Origin: Nitrospira sp. Ga0074138
GTDB taxonomy: Bacteria; Nitrospirota; Nitrospiria; Nitrospirales; Nitrospiraceae
NCBI GenBank assembly: GCA_001464735.1
Contig: LNDU01000008.1
Span: 124,001-188,000 of the forward strand
Direction of reading: 5' to 3'
DNA: 64,000 bases
The notes beneath the pieces are model-generated. The model was not told the DNA's origin and ran no database searches. It saw nothing but the letters and a program-made list of their open reading frames with translations. Below, one piece after another: positions 41,592-50,104 of this stretch. The translations under genes and the position numbers were made by a program. The first letter of the stretch is position 1. Each line of letters starts with the position of its first letter.

Positions 41592-43796
41592 ATGAGAAAA
41601 GAGAAGAAAGAGAAGGACAGTGCCAAAATAAAGGCCTTGGCCCAGTTTCAAGAACACAGCGCTGATCAGGTCCTGACGACCAACCAGGGTCTTCGGCTCA
41701 ACGATGATCAGAACTCGCTCAAAGCGGGAGAGCGTGGCCCGTCGCTGCTCGAAGACTTTCACCTGCGCGAGAAGATCACGCACTTTGACCATGAGCGCAT
41801 TCCCGAACGAGTCGTGCATGCTCGTGGCTCCGCCGCACACGGGTTCTTCCAGGTCTACGAATCGATGGCTCCCTACACCAAGGCATCATTTCTTCACGAT
41901 CCCACCGTCCGAACTCCCGTATTCGTCCGTTTTTCGACCGTGGTGGGATCTCGCGGCTCAAGCGACTTGGCGCGCGATGTCCGGGGGTTCGCGGTGAAGT
42001 TCTATACGCAGGAAGGCAATTTCGACCTGGTCGGGAACAACATTCCAGTCTTTTTTATTCAGGATGCAGTGAAATTTCCCGACCTGGTTCATGCGGTCAA
42101 ACCGGAACCGCACCATGAGATGCCTCAAGCGGCTTCCGCGCATGACACATTCTGGGATTTCATCTCGTTGATGCCGGAGTCGATGCACATGATCATGTGG
42201 GTGATGTCGGACCGAGCGATCCCCCGAAGCTATCGGATGATGGAAGGGTTCGGCGTGCACACCTTTCGGTTCGTTAACGAGAAGGGCAAATCCCGGTTCG
42301 TCAAGTTTCACTGGAAACCCCTCTTGGGCATCCATTCCATCGTCTGGGATGAAGCGCAAAAGATTTCCGGGCTCGACCCGGACTTTCATCGCCGCGACTT
42401 GTGGGAAGCCATTGAGAACGGCGACTTCCCCGAATGGGAATTGGGCGTCCAACTCGTGGACGAAAAGGACGAGCACGCATTCGACTTCGACCTCCTGGAC
42501 CCGACGAAAATCATCCCAGAAGAACTGGTTCCAGTGAAACGGATCGGCAAGCTGACCTTAAATAGAAATCCGGAGAACTTTTTTGCCGAGACTGAACAGG
42601 TAGCCTTTCACCCCGGGCATCTTGTATCCGGAATCGATTTCTCCAATGATCCGCTCCTCCAAGGCCGCCTCTTCTCCTACACAGACACGCAACTCATCCG
42701 GCTCGGCGGTCCAAATTTTCATGAGATCCCGATCAACCGCCCTGTAGCCCCCGTCCACAATAACCAGCGGGACGGGCATATGCGGCAAACCATCAATCAG
42801 GGCCGGGTCAGCTACCAACCTAATTCATTGGGCGGTGGCTGTCCGCTGCAGGCCAAGGCCGATATGGGTGGGTTCGTCAGTTATGCGGAACGAATGGAGG
42901 GCTCGAAGGTTCGCGCCCGGAGCGAGAAGTTTTTCGATCACTTCAGTCAGGCGGCGCTGTTCTGGAATAGTCAGTCGCATCCGGAAAAGGCTCACATCGT
43001 ACAAGCCTTGCGCTTCGAGTTAGGAAAAGTCGAAGTGCCGGCAATCCGAGAGCGGATGGTCTTTTTGCTTGCTCAAGTAGATAAAACGCTCGCGGGCATG
43101 GTGGCGCAGGGGCTGGGCATCTCCGTTCCTTCTAAAGTCGCCGGTCCGATAAACCAGAGCGTGCCGGCTGACAGTCCTACCAATCGGTTCCAACCGAAGC
43201 AGCGTACGCCTACGCTGGAACGGTCGCCGGCCTTGAGCATGGCCAACACGATGAAAGAAGGGATCGCGACGCGCAAGGTCGCTATCCTCGCCGCAGATGG
43301 AGTCGACGATACGGCTATCATGGGCATGAAAAAATCCCTTGTGGCCGCAGGGGCACAAGCCAAAGTGGTGGCTCCCAGACTCGGAACCGTGAAAGGGATC
43401 AAGGGCGGACAGGTGGCCATCGATTTCAGTTTTTTAACGGCCGGCTCGGTGCTCTTCGATGCCCTCTATCTTCCCGGCGGCGAACAGAGCGTGGACATTC
43501 TGGCGGGCGATGCCAAAGCGATGTTGTTCATCAAAGAAGCCTATCTCCACTGTAAGCCGATCGCCGCCACAGATGAAGGCATGGATTTACTGGCCGCGGC
43601 TCAGCTGGGCGTGGACAAAACGGCGAAGAGTCACGCGGAGGGCGTCGTACAGGACCCTGCGAGCCTATTGGCGGGGGATGAGGGCATCGTCACCGGCCGA
43701 GGCGCGCAGATAGGACAAGTTGCAAGAACGTTCATCAAGGCCATGGCTCAGCATCGCCACTGGGCACGGGAAAGCAAAGGACAAATGCCGGCATAG
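41592..43796 (+). CDS. katE: Large-subunit catalase (HPII/KatE type) with C-terminal DJ-1/GATase1-like domain
   Basis: [88 protein letters not shown]-terminal [28 protein letters not shown]. Confidence 0.95.
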   Translation: MRKEKKEKDSAKIKALAQFQEHSADQVLTTNQGLRLNDDQNSLKAGERGPSLLEDFHLREKITHFDHERIPERVVHARGSAAHGFFQVYESMAPYTKASFLHDPTVRTPVFVRFSTVVGSRGSSDLARDVRGFAVKFYTQEGNFDLVGNNIPVFFIQDAVKFPDLVHAVKPEPHHEMPQAASAHDTFWDFISLMPESMHMIMWVMSDRAIPRSYRMMEGFGVHTFRFVNEKGKSRFVKFHWKPLLGIHSIVWDEAQKISGLDPDFHRRDLWEAIENGDFPEWELGVQLVDEKDEHAFDFDLLDPTKIIPEELVPVKRIGKLTLNRNPENFFAETEQVAFHPGHLVSGIDFSNDPLLQGRLFSYTDTQLIRLGGPNFHEIPINRPVAPVHNNQRDGHMRQTINQGRVSYQPNSLGGGCPLQAKADMGGFVSYAERMEGSKVRARSEKFFDHFSQAALFWNSQSHPEKAHIVQALRFELGKVEVPAIRERMVFLLAQVDKTLAGMVAQGLGISVPSKVAGPINQSVPADSPTNRFQPKQRTPTLERSPALSMANTMKEGIATRKVAILAADGVDDTAIMGMKKSLVAAGAQAKVVAPRLGTVKGIKGGQVAIDFSFLTAGSVLFDALYLPGGEQSVDILAGDAKAMLFIKEAYLHCKPIAATDEGMDLLAAAQLGVDKTAKSHAEGVVQDPASLLAGDEGIVTGRGAQIGQVARTFIKAMAQHRHWARESKGQMPA

Positions 43797-43860
43797 AAGA
43801 GACCGCCGGCGCAACATCATTCAGCATAAGTCACCATTTCACTGGAGCAAGGAGACCATC

Positions 43861-44454
43861 ATGAAAAATGACCAGTTGCACGAACTACTCTATCAGGCAC
43901 TGGAGACCGAGGCGGGCGGAGTGCAGGTATACGAAACCGCTCTCCGCTGCGCTGTCAATGAAGACCTGAAGGATGAATGGGAACAGTATTTAGAGCACAC
44001 ACGGACCCATGAGCGCATGATGCGCTCCCTGCTGGAAACCATGGGACTCGACCCGGCGAAGGAAACCCTGGGGCGGCAGATTGTCCGGCACAAGGGCGAA
44101 GCGCTGGTTGAGGCCATGAACATGGCGCTCAAGGGTGACAACCCCCAGGCCGCTCAGCTCGTTGCCGCGGAATGTATCGTCACAGCGGAGACCAAAGACC
44201 ACCAAAACTGGGAGTTGCTCAGTGAGGCGGCTGAAAAACTCCCTTCAGCCGACGCGAAGGCACTCAAGGACGCGTGTGGGCAGGTTGAGGACCAAGAGGA
44301 CGAACACCTCTACCACTCCATGGGATGGAACCGCGAGCTCTGGTTGGAGTCGCTCGGACTTCCGGCCGTGCTGCCTCCCCCGGAGGAAGAAAAGGATGTC
44401 AAATCAGCCGAGGAAGCCGCCCGTGCTAAACAGTCGAGGAAGCAGATGGTGTGA
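43861..44454 (+). CDS. Ferritin-like domain protein
   Basis: LLYQALETEAGGVQVYETALRCAVNEDLKDEWEQYLEHTRTHERMMRSLLETMGLDPA; four-helix E..H pattern; GGAG upstream of ATG. Confidence 0.75.
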   Translation: MKNDQLHELLYQALETEAGGVQVYETALRCAVNEDLKDEWEQYLEHTRTHERMMRSLLETMGLDPAKETLGRQIVRHKGEALVEAMNMALKGDNPQAAQLVAAECIVTAETKDHQNWELLSEAAEKLPSADAKALKDACGQVEDQEDEHLYHSMGWNRELWLESLGLPAVLPPPEEEKDVKSAEEAARAKQSRKQMV

Positions 44455-44628
44455 TCTTAACCGGAAGTCTCTGTGAGCGCGCAGGTCTCAACCCACCTTA
44501 TCTGCCGCCTCCCGCCTATGGCAGAGGCGGCCCCGCCTTTCCCTCGATTTCCTCACTCGACTCATCGGCCTTTCCTTGCATTCATACGGCAACAACCTGC
44601 CGTCAAACTGGCGGACTCGACGGACACA

Positions 44629-44835
44629 TTATAGTGTCGGACTCGGAGCTCCACTGACGTACCGCTGTCCGCTGGATGTCTCCTCTTTATCAAAACTAAA
44701 GTACCCGCGCGCTTCACTGCTCATCAAATGGGTGATGCGAGTGTCTCCGTCGATCAAGGCCACATCCACGCGCACCGTGTAAGGTGCCCACAGTCGCCAT
44801 CGGACCTTGGCGTGCGGATGATACACGCCCCGCAT
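44629..44835 (-). pseudogene. Remnant of TreZ/GlgB-type N-terminal E-set domain
   Basis: KVRWRLWAPYTVRVDVALIDGDTRITHLMSSEARGYFSFDKEETSSGQRYVSGA aligns to TreZ N-terminus (GVRFQVWAPKATDVDVVLLDE...ALGYFSGWIADARAGMTYRYRVDGG); no catalytic domain follows. Confidence 0.65.
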
Positions 44836-45041
44836 GGGGGAAGATTTGTTTCGAGCGATTCAGGCATGCAGTTAACGGCTGCCACCGGGGCGGTGATTCG
44901 CCAGGTGCTGATTCAACAGGCCACTGCGCCTGTGCAGGAAGGGGCAGCTCAGGTCATCGATCTGGGTGACACTGTGAAAGGGAGTGCAAGAACCCCAACG
45001 AGTGACGGTTTCCAGCCAGTACCTGGGTCAGCGAATCCTGA

Positions 45042-45302
45042 TTAACCCTCGACTCGCGAAGGGCCGCTGAGTTTTCGATAGGCGAATAACACTAAAATCG
45101 CCCCAATCACTGCCATGATAAAACCGACCGGATCGCTTTCCCCATACCATCCAAGAAGGCGACCGAGAAACCCCCCGATGAGTGCGCCCACGATACCCAA
45201 GAGGATCGTCACAATCATTCCTCCCGGATCGCGTCCGGGCATCAACAGCTTCGCCACCACGCCCACGATCAACCCAAATAGAATCCATCCTATTATCGAC
45301 AT
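45042..45302 (-). CDS. GlsB/YeaQ/YmgE (transglycosylase-associated) family membrane protein
   Basis: MSIIGWILFGLIVGVVAKLLMPGRDPGGMIVTILLGIVGALIGGFLGRLLG. Confidence 0.93.
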   Translation of the reverse strand: MSIIGWILFGLIVGVVAKLLMPGRDPGGMIVTILLGIVGALIGGFLGRLLGWYGESDPVGFIMAVIGAILVLFAYRKLSGPSRVEG

Positions 45303-45876
45303 AATGTATCTCCTATGTGTTTCAGTGTCTGCACTATGCTGACTATAGCTGCCCAAGAATGAGTTCGGGTTGTAGGCTCATTCGCCCCCGTTTCTCGGAT
45401 ACAGGCTTTGCGTAATCTGTATTCTTACACGGGCAATGCAATCTTATGAATCCACCCCTGGTGCACATTGCATTTGCATCCCCACTTTGGAGTATGGCAG
45501 GAGTCCGGACGATGAACCACTCGGATCTCTCCTAGTCCGCGTGACCATACTCCCATGAGTCTGTCCACCTACACCAATGACAGGTTCATGAGGAGGTGAT
45601 CAAGAATATGCTCTATAATTTTCGGACGTGAGCACTCCGTGCGCGAACCTCTCGCATGTCCCGACATAGACACACAGGTCCACCAGGAGGCCGGATAGAT
45701 ACCTACCGTCAGACCTTCCTACTGTAAGTCGTGACCTAACATAATTATCTGCAGGGGGAGTCCCTAGTCCCCTCAGGGAGGATAATGAAGCATACTCTGT
45801 TTTTGGTCGCGGTTCTGGCTACTAACGATGTCATAAGCGTCGATCCATCGCGGACTCGTCGTGCCTCGACCTGAAG

Positions 45877-46758
45877 ATGCCGTTCCAGGACCAACTCACC
45901 CCATTGAGGGATTTCTCCATGCAGTCAAACCTCATCAACACGACACTGATTGACGACGGCGACAACGCCAGATGCGAGAGGCGCCTGTGGAATCCACTGT
46001 CGGTGGATCTGGTGGCAAGCCAGTACTCGAGCTATGCAGCCTTCAAAGATACGAAGGTCGTCAGGCCGCTGGTACCCGACCTACCGGTTGATGCCGAGCT
46101 TATCGGCGCGCACGATCAACTCATTCAACAGATAGCCGGCGATTTTCCGTGCACCGGCGCCATCTCGGTGTTCGCCCAACATTGCTATCGATTCGGGTTA
46201 TTCCAGGAACTGGCGTGCGACAATGCCGTACGTGCCGTCTGCCATGATCTGTACGAGTTCCTCCACGACTTTCCGATTATCGACGACAACCTCAGCACCT
46301 TCATTGCGATGTTCCGCGGACCCACGATCGAATCAGAACAGCATTTTGAGGATCTGCTCTGGAGCCAGCTTCAGGCCATGCACAACATTGATTCCAGTTT
46401 CTTTGCCTGGGATAAGAGCGTCGACTCCGACCCAAGCAACAATAACTTTTCGTTTAGCATCGGCGGTCGAGCAATGTTCGTCATCGGCATGCATCCCAGG
46501 GCATCACGTCTGGCGCGAACGTTTCGATATCCCACCATGGTGTTTAACCTCCATGAACAGTTTGAGCGCTTGCGGGCTCGTGGAAAGTTTGAGACCATGA
46601 AGCAGACAATCCGAGCACGCGAGATGACGGTCCAGGGCTCGATCAACCCCATGCTGACAAACTTCGGCGAACACTCCGAGGCGAATCAATATTCCGGCCG
46701 GGCCGTATCGGACAATTGGTCATGCCCGTTCCACACAGGCAAAAAGGAAGAGACATGA
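45877..46758 (+). CDS. YqcI/YcgG family protein (GntA-like heme-dependent N-hydroxylase family)
   Basis: FSIGGRAMFVIGMHPRASRLARTFRYPTMVFNLHEQFERLRARGKFETMKQTIRAREMTVQGSINPMLTNFGEHSEANQYSGRAVSDNWSCPFH; alternative start at Met15-16 (~45919). Confidence 0.8.
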   Translation: MPFQDQLTPLRDFSMQSNLINTTLIDDGDNARCERRLWNPLSVDLVASQYSSYAAFKDTKVVRPLVPDLPVDAELIGAHDQLIQQIAGDFPCTGAISVFAQHCYRFGLFQELACDNAVRAVCHDLYEFLHDFPIIDDNLSTFIAMFRGPTIESEQHFEDLLWSQLQAMHNIDSSFFAWDKSVDSDPSNNNFSFSIGGRAMFVIGMHPRASRLARTFRYPTMVFNLHEQFERLRARGKFETMKQTIRAREMTVQGSINPMLTNFGEHSEANQYSGRAVSDNWSCPFHTGKKEET

Positions 46759-47348
46759 CCATTCAGCAGTTGACTCGTATTGCGCCACAGAGTGGCTGCT
46801 CATTCACAATCAAGCGTGGGCAGGTGTTACACGTTGTGGATCCCCTAGGCGAGCAGGTAGCTGACCTGTTCGCCTTCGACGCGCATGATCACGATTGCCG
46901 GCTGTCGTCAGGTCGTTCGCTGGATTATGCGGGGCGGATCTACCTGACGACAAGCGACATCCTCTATGCCAATAACAGCAAACCGATGTTCTCCATTCTC
47001 GAAGACAGGGTCGGCCTGCACGACTTCTTACTGACACCATGCAGTCCGGAGATGTTTGCAATCCTTTACAAGCACAAGGGTTACCATCCGAGCTGTTTCG
47101 AAAACTTGCATAATTCGTTCAAGGAACACGGTATATCGGGATTCCAGATCTCGACGACATTCAACATCTTCATGAACGTGACGGTGGATCCGCAGGGAAA
47201 GATAACTGTCGGCGTACCCAGGTCAAAGTCGGGCGACTACGTTGACCTCAGAGCCGAGATGGACATGGTGTGTGGCCTGACAGCCTGCTCCGCCGAAGGT
47301 TCGAACAACGGGCTCTTCAAGCCGATCGACTTTTCGATTCTTGGTTGA
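46755..47348 (+). CDS. DUF1989 (urea carboxylase-associated family) protein
   Basis: YAGRIYLTTSDILYANNSKPMFSILEDRVGLHDFLLTPCSPEMF...SGDYVDLRAEMDMVCGLTACSAEGSNNG; ATG overlaps the stop of the preceding gene (ATGA). Confidence 0.82.
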   Translation: MTIQQLTRIAPQSGCSFTIKRGQVLHVVDPLGEQVADLFAFDAHDHDCRLSSGRSLDYAGRIYLTTSDILYANNSKPMFSILEDRVGLHDFLLTPCSPEMFAILYKHKGYHPSCFENLHNSFKEHGISGFQISTTFNIFMNVTVDPQGKITVGVPRSKSGDYVDLRAEMDMVCGLTACSAEGSNNGLFKPIDFSILG

Positions 47349-47612
47349 TGCCCCACGAACTGCTCGCTCTTGCCCGTTTCGCCCTTCCCAGAGCTTCTAG
47401 CCAGTGCTGATACAAAATATGAGTCGCTTTCGGGTCCACTTGCGTTGCTGTTTTTTTGACAGACTATTTGTTCTCAAAGTCGGGAAAGGCGGTTTTGGCC
47501 ATTGCACCTAAGCGGTCTCGCGCCATACATTATAAGAACGGTCGCGTCAGGACGCTCTTGGGAGGTAAGCCGCTTCTCTCCGCCTGCCAGGAAAAAAGCG
47601 GCCCCCTTTTCT

Positions 47613-48098
47613 CTATCTCTTAGAGAGAGGCTTCTTCTCTCTGGTGAGTTTGGTCACCAGGGTCTCCTTGCGTTTCATTACAGCTGCCTCGAGCGTCTCC
47701 CAGTCGATCTTGCTGTTTGGCGCTGCTGGCAACATCTCTCCTTCTTCTTCCTCGATATGATGCTTCACCAATTCACCCAGAACCTTGAACTTGGCCTGAA
47801 ATACTGCATCCTTGGGTTTGAGTTTCTTCAGTTCCTTGATCAGAACATGGACGAGATGGTGCTCCTCTAACGCTTCGTTCATCTTCTCGTCTTCGTCAAG
47901 TTGCTCCCGAATAGCCGGGTAGATGAGCTTTTCTTCGAGGTCCGCATGGACTTCAAGCTCCATAATGACAGTGGCTGCGATGTCCGCCTGTTCTTTCCCA
48001 TCAGCCGATTCGAACTCTTCGAACAGCCCTTTCACTTTCTCATGGTCCTCTTTCAACATCTCTATCACTCCCGACGCCAATGCTGCTTTGCCTGCCAT
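47613..48098 (-). CDS. Hemerythrin HHE cation-binding domain protein (copy 2)
   Basis: Near-identical to 38514-38999 product (MAGKAALASGVIEMLKEDHEKVKGLFEEFE...). Confidence 0.93.
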   Translation of the reverse strand: MAGKAALASGVIEMLKEDHEKVKGLFEEFESADGKEQADIAATVIMELEVHADLEEKLIYPAIREQLDEDEKMNEALEEHHLVHVLIKELKKLKPKDAVFQAKFKVLGELVKHHIEEEEGEMLPAAPNSKIDWETLEAAVMKRKETLVTKLTREKKPLSKR

Positions 48099-48287
48099 AG
48101 ATCCTCCCATACGTTCATTTATATTGTGTCGATGACCGATAACCAGTTCCCGGACGGCGAAATAGAAGTACGGTTCCGAAGCATTCGTACATCTACTACT
48201 ACCGTAATGACCTGCCAATCGCATTCGTACTAGGAAAGCCCATAGGATGAGAAGACCGATGAACTCCTGTACTAGTCAACCGGAATA

Positions 48288-49181
48288 TTAACGGCCTTTC
48301 GCCTTCCTCTGAAGAAGGTTCAATAAGATCTTGGCATTTCTTATGGCATAGCCATTCCGGTCATTATTGAAATATGCCCAGACCCTTTCAGCGCCGCTAT
48401 CGCGTATATGGTTTGCCCACAGGCTCAATTCTTCCTTTGAATAATCATGTCGATACCACTGGCGTGTTCCGTGAAATCGTACATAGATGTCCTTCGATGT
48501 TTTGATCACCCCATCAGGCAACCTCGGACCGCTGCACGAACAAAACATCGTGCCGGTACTCCGAAATGCGGCAAAAACGGTTTCGTTCCACCAACTGGCA
48601 TGACGAAACTCCACAACATTGCGGCGGCTATGGTCCAGTTGACCCACGATTGCTCTCAGACGGGCCGGCGTATAATGAAAACTGGGCGGCAATTGGAAAA
48701 GAAAACAGCCCATCATGGATCCCAGCATATCCGCGATGAAACTGAAGTCGGCAATAAGCTGTTTGGTCCTCTGAAATCGCCTTACATGCGTGATCAATTC
48801 ACAGACCTTGACGGTATAGACAAACTGTCTTCGCCCTGCCTGCCGCCGCCAGGATTGAACCGTTGCAACCGAGGGCCATGCATAAAAAGAGGCATTGAGC
48901 TCAACCGTCTTAAAATGCTGTGCATAATGGTCAAACCAGTCTTTGGTTGGCATATTGACAGGATAGAAATCGCCCCGCCAGTGCCAATAAAACCAGCCGG
49001 AACATCCGATATTGAACTTGAGAGGTCCGCTGGAAGAATCAGTCAGCTGCTCCCGTTTCGTGGTAATTCTTGCCTTATGCATGTTGGCCGCCCTACCCAC
49101 ATTGACTTCTCGTTGTTTTTCGCGGCGGAGTCGGCGGCGGGCGCGACGTTCTTCGGCTGTAAGGACAGGCTTATTAGCCAT
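48288..49181 (-). CDS. DUF72 domain-containing protein (copy 2)
   Basis: FNIGCSGWFYWHWRGDFYPVNMPTKDWFDHYAQHFKTVELNASFYAWPS...LFQLPPSFHYTPARL...VEFRHASWWNE. Confidence 0.9.
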   Translation of the reverse strand: MANKPVLTAEERRARRRLRREKQREVNVGRAANMHKARITTKREQLTDSSSGPLKFNIGCSGWFYWHWRGDFYPVNMPTKDWFDHYAQHFKTVELNASFYAWPSVATVQSWRRQAGRRQFVYTVKVCELITHVRRFQRTKQLIADFSFIADMLGSMMGCFLFQLPPSFHYTPARLRAIVGQLDHSRRNVVEFRHASWWNETVFAAFRSTGTMFCSCSGPRLPDGVIKTSKDIYVRFHGTRQWYRHDYSKEELSLWANHIRDSGAERVWAYFNNDRNGYAIRNAKILLNLLQRKAKGR

Positions 49182-49184
49182 GTG

Positions 49185-49796
49185 TTACCGCCTCCAGTTG
49201 CGAAGAATGGTTTCAGTCTCTACCGGTTCAACCTGAACGCTGTAGCGCTGGTGATAGAGATCGATCGCGGCATCATGGGCTTCGTCGGACGAACTGCACA
49301 AGGCATCTTTCGCCAAGACAACCCGATATCCAAGATCGACCGCTCCCAGGACAGTAGCAAGGACACACACATCCGTTTCCCCTCCGGATATGATCAGTGT
49401 ATCGGCACCCTGTTTCTGCAGACGCTGATGAAGATCGGTTTCCAGCCATGGGGCATAAACCTGCTTATCGATGACGGAGGCGGGCGGGGTAAATCGGGCT
49501 AAGGCCGGTACAAGCTCCAGCATATCCGCGCCTAGCTTTTCCACGGTCATCGAAGCCCAACGCTCGTAGTATTGTTTCCACATCCCCGGACCCTGACCGG
49601 CTCTGCGCGCGGGGATGAAACGCGTGAAAATCGTTTTCTCGGGTTGGAATTCCACAAGGGCCGTTATTTGCGGCAGGACTTTTGCCGACCAAGGCATCAT
49701 CCATTCGGTCGGCTCCGCAAACATCCGCTGCATATCCACGCACAAATGGGCGGAATTCCTGCCTACAGGTCTAAAAATAAGATTATTTTCTGTCAT
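49185..49796 (-). CDS. Isochorismatase-family cysteine hydrolase
   Basis: LCVDMQRMF...PARRAGQGPGMWKQYYERW...DTLIISGGETDVCVLATVLGAVDLGYRVVLAKDALCSS. Confidence 0.9.
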   Translation of the reverse strand: MTENNLIFRPVGRNSAHLCVDMQRMFAEPTEWMMPWSAKVLPQITALVEFQPEKTIFTRFIPARRAGQGPGMWKQYYERWASMTVEKLGADMLELVPALARFTPPASVIDKQVYAPWLETDLHQRLQKQGADTLIISGGETDVCVLATVLGAVDLGYRVVLAKDALCSSSDEAHDAAIDLYHQRYSVQVEPVETETILRNWRR

Positions 49797-50104
49797 GTAA
49801 GAAGCTGTTCTCTTTTGCATCGGACAGTCTACTAGGTGTTTGCCGAGGATAAGGGGTGGTCGACTGCTTAGATCATTTATATGCTGTCATAACTAACGAA
49901 GAGACTTCGCCAGTTATGACGAGAGCCATGCATTCAGCCCTACGGGACGACCTGTACTAGGCAGAACTCGAGCTGCATTTGGCATTGATCTTCATCAATA
50001 ACTGCCCGTAAAATGCCCGTACAATTGCGGCTGATAAGGCCGTGTCCCTAGGTCTTAGGTGCCTAAGCAATCAGTGTCTTTTTCTCTGAAAGACGCGCAC
50101 AGGC

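Noticed and set aside
44866-45045. Possible 59-aa ORF (MQLTAATGAVIRQVLIQQATAPVQEGAAQVIDLGDTVKGSARTPTSDGFQPVPGSANPD)
   Set aside because: Open frame but no clear ribosome-binding site or family resemblance; could be another gene remnant, not enough evidence to call.
48447-49502. 351-aa + strand ORF antisense to DUF72 and isochorismatase genes
   Set aside because: Long only because of high-GC antisense reading; both genes on the other strand have clear family motifs.
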